Assembly (NCBI RefSeq): GCF_004362715.1
Contig: NZ_SNYC01000003.1
Location: forward strand, 559,601-623,600
Reading direction: 5' to 3'
DNA from: Pedobacter metabolipauper
GTDB lineage: Bacteria; Bacteroidota; Bacteroidia; Sphingobacteriales; Sphingobacteriaceae
Length of the DNA: 64,000 nt
Position numbers and translations under genes: made by a program. Positions 61,484-64,000 of this stretch are shown in pieces. A model generated the notes under the pieces. That model was given only the letters and a program-made list of their open reading frames with translations, made no database searches and had not been told where the DNA came from. Position 1 is the first letter of the stretch. The number at the start of each line of letters is the position of its first letter.

Positions 61484-62008
61484 ATGAACAACGCAGAATT
61501 TAATCAACGTCTAAGTATCAATCAAGTTGCGCTCGAGTCTTTTGCCTTTAAATTTACAAAGGATTATGAAGATGCGCACGACCTCGTTCAGGATACTATG
61601 CTTAAGGCGATCCGGTATTCGGACCGGTTTCGTGAAGGCACCAACTTTCGTGGATGGTTATATACCATCATGAAGAACACATTTATCAATAGCTACAGAA
61701 GAACTGTAAAAACACGCAGTATCTTATCTATCCATGAAGAAATCCCTGTTACTCAATTAAAAAGAAGTGCTGTTGGCAATGCCGGTGAGAATAAGTTTGT
61801 GATGGAAGACATTAGCAGTGCTATGAATAAGCTACAGCCTGAGTATCTAACTCCTTTCCTTAAATATTTTGAGGGATTTAAATACCATGAAATTGCAGAT
61901 ATGCTTCAAATTCCTATTGGTACCGTTAAGACAAGAATTCATGTGGCCCGCGGCATCCTTAAAAAGAACCTGAAAATGTATAATAAAGAATTTAGCGTTT
62001 ACAATTAA
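61484..62008 (+). CDS. ECF RNA polymerase sigma factor
   Basis: A 174-residue sigma factor: region 2 (LESFAFKFTKDYEDAHDLVQ, DTMLKAIRYSDRF, NFRGWLYTIMKN) and region 4 (LKYFEGFKYHEIADML, IPIGTVKTRIHVAR) are complete. No anti-sigma gene is adjacent, and the end of the gene forms its own terminator. Probably a general-stress-type ECF factor of the kind found in many Bacteroidota. Confidence 0.92.
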   Translation: MNNAEFNQRLSINQVALESFAFKFTKDYEDAHDLVQDTMLKAIRYSDRFREGTNFRGWLYTIMKNTFINSYRRTVKTRSILSIHEEIPVTQLKRSAVGNAGENKFVMEDISSAMNKLQPEYLTPFLKYFEGFKYHEIADMLQIPIGTVKTRIHVARGILKKNLKMYNKEFSVYN

Positions 62009-62022
62009 ACGCTAAATTCTTT
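61985..62022 (+). terminator. Terminator overlapping the sigma gene end
   Basis: Perfect 16-base arms 61985-62000 and 62007-62022, loop ACAATT; the stop codon lies in the loop and second arm. Confidence 0.8.
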
Positions 62023-62061
62023 AAATATTCTCTTCTGATGATTTTGAATTTTGAAGCTTCT

Positions 62062-62694
62062 TTATTTTATAACTCCTTTTTTAGTCATATCGGCTAAGAG
62101 CGTATTGGTAAATTCTGTTGCCAGTGATTCCGGACTTGAGGGATCCAGTGACCTGGTTTGTGCTGAATATAAAAGCTTGTCATTATCCAGGTTGTAGTAA
62201 TTGGCTTCAAGTATAAACCTTTTTGTTGTTGAATAATATCCGGGCTCATACATACCCCCATAAAAGTTGTTGTAATATCCCCAGAATCTATATCCATAAT
62301 AAGGATTAAAGTATGGTGCACCATAATTATAGGTCTTTTGTTTGGTCTTATCCAATACTGCAATGGTAAATGTACCATCGTATCCTTTGTCTTTAATTGC
62401 TTTTAATGCTGCTGCTTCATTTAAACCCTCAAAAACTTTAGGGCCATATTCTGCGAATGCAGAACCGGCATTTATTCCTTTTTCTGACAGGTTCTTAACC
62501 ATAATACGTTCTACATTCTCTCTGAGCATTCTATCATTCTGACCCATTAAAGCGATAACCAATACTTTATTACTTTTGATCACATCATTTGGCGCAGTCC
62601 ATGATGATACTAATTTGGTGCTGCTGCACGCACTTAATAAAACAGCGAATAGAAAAAACATTCCTATCGCACTTACTCTCCCTGGCTTTTTCAT
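62062..62694 (-). CDS. Lipoprotein, DUF4136-like
   Basis: A 210-residue lipoprotein: the signal peptide ends LLSACSS. VSSWTAPNDV and KVLVIALMGQND resemble DUF4136-type lipoproteins. The middle is Tyr/Gly-rich (NPYYGYRFWGYYNNFYGGM), the end helical (SLATEFTNTLLADM). Probably outer-membrane anchored; role unknown. It diverges from the KTSC gene. Confidence 0.72.
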   Translation of the reverse strand: MKKPGRVSAIGMFFLFAVLLSACSSTKLVSSWTAPNDVIKSNKVLVIALMGQNDRMLRENVERIMVKNLSEKGINAGSAFAEYGPKVFEGLNEAAALKAIKDKGYDGTFTIAVLDKTKQKTYNYGAPYFNPYYGYRFWGYYNNFYGGMYEPGYYSTTKRFILEANYYNLDNDKLLYSAQTRSLDPSSPESLATEFTNTLLADMTKKGVIK

Positions 62695-62757
62695 AAAATT
62701 CTTTTTTTAGTATAACAATTTATAACCTCTAGTGTTTTCTCAAGATAACGTAATAGT

Positions 62758-62958
62758 ATGCCATCTACAGTAATAGCAAAAATAGCATATGATCCTGAAT
62801 ATAAGCTATTAAGTGTTGAGTTTATTTCGGGAAAGATCTATTATTACAAAGAGGTTCCCCCTGGTGTTTACCTAACCTTAAAGATGGCCAGATCTAAGGG
62901 CGGATTTTTGAATAAGTACATTAAGGGAAAGTATGAGTATGAAAGTACTGAAATATAA
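62758..62958 (+). CDS. KTSC-domain protein, 66 aa
   Basis: Consists of one KTSC domain: IAKIAYDPEYKLLSVEFISG, YYKEVPPGVYLTL and KGGFLNKYIKGKY. KTSC domains are small beta-rich modules, sometimes joined to lysyl-tRNA synthetase-like or nuclease proteins; the function is unknown. Own terminator downstream. Confidence 0.85.
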   Translation: MPSTVIAKIAYDPEYKLLSVEFISGKIYYYKEVPPGVYLTLKMARSKGGFLNKYIKGKYEYESTEI

Positions 62959-63030
62959 AAAGCGACCTTAAATTTTAAGCTGATCTACCGAATGGGATAT
63001 GATCGGATTAATAAAATTTAAGGTCGCTTT
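62958..63030. terminator. Long-loop hairpin between convergent genes
   Basis: Perfect 19-base arms 62958-62976 and 63012-63030; the 35-base loop contains a smaller inverted pair GATC...GATC. T3 on one side and A3 on the other. Confidence 0.7.
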
Positions 63031-63045
63031 CTGCTTTTAAAAGAT

Positions 63046-63507
63046 CTAGCTGTTTACAGCATCTCTTAAGGCTTTGATTTGATCGTGTGATACTCTCAAT
63101 TCAGCTTTTTGTTCTGTAATGGTTGCACGAAGATCTGCTGATAGTCCTTCAGTGTCTAAAGCCATTTTGTATGCACGCTGTGCGGCATCTTCTCCAAATT
63201 CACAGTTGTTAAGTACGGTTTCCCTGTCGTGACCGGTAAAAACGGCTTTAACATCCATCCATGCTCTGTAGATCTTTCCAGAAGTAGTTGTTCCGGTTTC
63301 TGCATCAGATCCAAGAACCTGTACTTCTGTAGCTAAAGCAGATTTATGTTTGTGACTTTGTCCGATCATTTCTACGAAAAGAGACTTAAGGTCAGCATCT
63401 TCTGGTTTTAACTCGTCAATTGCTTTTTCATAACCGACAACCCTGTCATTATTAATTTGAATAAGGTCGTTTAAGATTTCGGCGTTTACTGTACTATTTT
63501 CCATTTT
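63046..63507 (-). CDS. PA2169-family four-helix-bundle protein (DUF2383)
   Basis: About 153 residues from ATG 63507 (MENSTVNAEILNDLIQINND); the upstream ATG 63570 overlaps the superoxide dismutase gene and is unlikely. Ferritin-like helical bundle: NNDRVVGYEKAIDEL, IGQSHKHKSALATEV, and EFGEDAAQRAYKMAL. Family members are stress-linked and of unknown chemistry. It follows the dismutase gene, 49 bases away. Confidence 0.87.
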   Translation of the reverse strand, partial: KMENSTVNAEILNDLIQINNDRVVGYEKAIDELKPEDADLKSLFVEMIGQSHKHKSALATEVQVLGSDAETGTTTSGKIYRAWMDVKAVFTGHDRETVLNNCEFGEDAAQRAYKMALDTEGLSADLRATITEQKAELRVSHDQIKALRDAVNS

Positions 63508-63556
63508 TTTAAAGGTTTTGATGTAATTAAAGAACAGCCTTAGCAAAGAAAAGTTT

Positions 63557-64000
63557 CTATTTTTTTTCAATTACACCGCAACCGATCCTAGGTCCCGAGT
63601 TTCCAGTAGGTTGCGTGGTATAATCATCAACTCCACCGTGTACAATGATTCCTCTTCCTATGATATTTTTGATATCTCCATCTTTAATACTCCATCTATC
63701 TGACATTAAAACAAAAACGGCATGTCCTTTACTGTCTAGCTGGATATTTCCAATATCTCCTGAATGGTAAGCATCTGATCCCCATTTACCATGGGCTTCT
63801 TTAGTTGGATTCCAGTGGCCGTGTGTATTTTCGCCCATATTTCCGCAATCTCCGTGTTCATGAAAGTGTACTGCTACAGAACTGTCGGCCCTGGCGGTGT
63901 AGGTAATTTCTAATTCCATAGCAATATTTCCATTTTCCTGCTGGTAGAACTTAGCTGTTCCCATCTCTTTATTGTCGGCAGTTGAGGTAAGCTTCGCTTC
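63557..64000 (-). CDS. Cu/Zn superoxide dismutase, 5-prime end outside the window
   Basis: The frame runs off the right edge: codons upstream of ATG 63964 (EAKLTSTADNKE) are part of the normal dismutase start, so that ATG is not the true start. Copper and zinc ligands: VHFHEHGDCG, HGHWNPTKEAHG, HSGDIGNI and IIVHGGVDDY; the disulfide Cys pair (DCGN, GCGVI) is present. It dismutates superoxide, presumably in the periplasm; the signal is not visible. Confidence 0.92.
   Translation of the reverse strand, partial: EAKLTSTADNKEMGTAKFYQQENGNIAMELEITYTARADSSVAVHFHEHGDCGNMGENTHGHWNPTKEAHGKWGSDAYHSGDIGNIQLDSKGHAVFVLMSDRWSIKDGDIKNIIGRGIIVHGGVDDYTTQPTGNSGPRIGCGVIEKK

Noticed and set aside
1..64000. tRNA, rRNA or CRISPR features
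   Set aside because: I looked for T-arm-like sequences, rRNA-like blocks and regularly spaced repeats with unique spacers and found none that hold up; short RNAs could be missed by eye.

Overview
The window reads as a chromosomal segment of a Bacteroidota bacterium of the Sphingobacteriaceae, most likely Pedobacter or a close relative. The grounds are the moderately AT-rich DNA, promoters of the TTG / TAnnTTTG type, many secreted proteins and lipoproteins of Bacteroidota-type families (DUF2931-like, YARHG, DUF6266, KTSC, YceI), a YpdA-type reductase, and ECF sigma/anti-sigma genes. Genus assignment is inference. I see no rRNA, tRNA, CRISPR array or complete insertion sequence.

Layout. 1-4750 (minus strand) is a secreted-enzyme operon: a serine esterase, a CBM9-like protein and a GHL10-like glycosidase with overlapping genes. 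4970-9270 holds an OmpA-type lipoprotein, an odd 11-bp phased repeat (about 6396-6493), lineage-specific envelope proteins and a Nudix hydrolase. 9340-9930 carries two incomplete DUF6266 genes, cut off by a strongly AT-rich defence island (about 9950-15900): Vsr endonuclease, an unknown protein, a cytosine-5 methyltransferase, an NgoFVII/BfiI-like phospholipase-D-fold endonuclease, a Z1-domain ATPase and a convergent HNH endonuclease. 15980-18920 holds a PhyH dioxygenase and an alpha/beta hydrolase, separated by a 1.5-kb insert that contains a broken gene and is flanked by 67-bp direct repeats. 19068-23160 is mostly small secreted proteins.

23336-24702 is an Rpn-family (PD-(D/E)XK) nuclease with a well-placed internal ribosome binding site and ATG before its C-terminal tail, followed by two free-standing copies of that tail. 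This looks like a toxin/antitoxin-type defence locus with duplicated small-protein cassettes. 24759-30100 has further small secreted proteins, a YARHG lipoprotein, a DUF2306 membrane protein and an M48 protease. 30273-34496 is a tight gene cluster with a fatty-acid-hydroxylase-like protein, a fusion of a KAS III-like condensing enzyme with a haem-oxygenase-like diiron domain, and a companion protein. It is probably an undescribed lipid or hydrocarbon pathway.

34505-39871 holds membrane/lipoproteins and a sigma/anti-sigma pair. 40403-49440 is a redox/stress region: two SDRs, SRPBCC, two double UspA proteins, a porin, two YceI proteins and a zinc alcohol dehydrogenase. Three near-identical CRP/FNR-like palindromes there suggest one regulon. 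49437-54220 has a UPF1-like helicase and a STAND-like NTPase. 54638-64000 has a metallophosphoesterase, a 2OG dioxygenase, an MscS channel, YpdA, a BlaI/M56 pair with a possible leaderless promoter, an ECF sigma factor, a KTSC protein, a PA2169 protein and a Cu/Zn superoxide dismutase running off the right edge.
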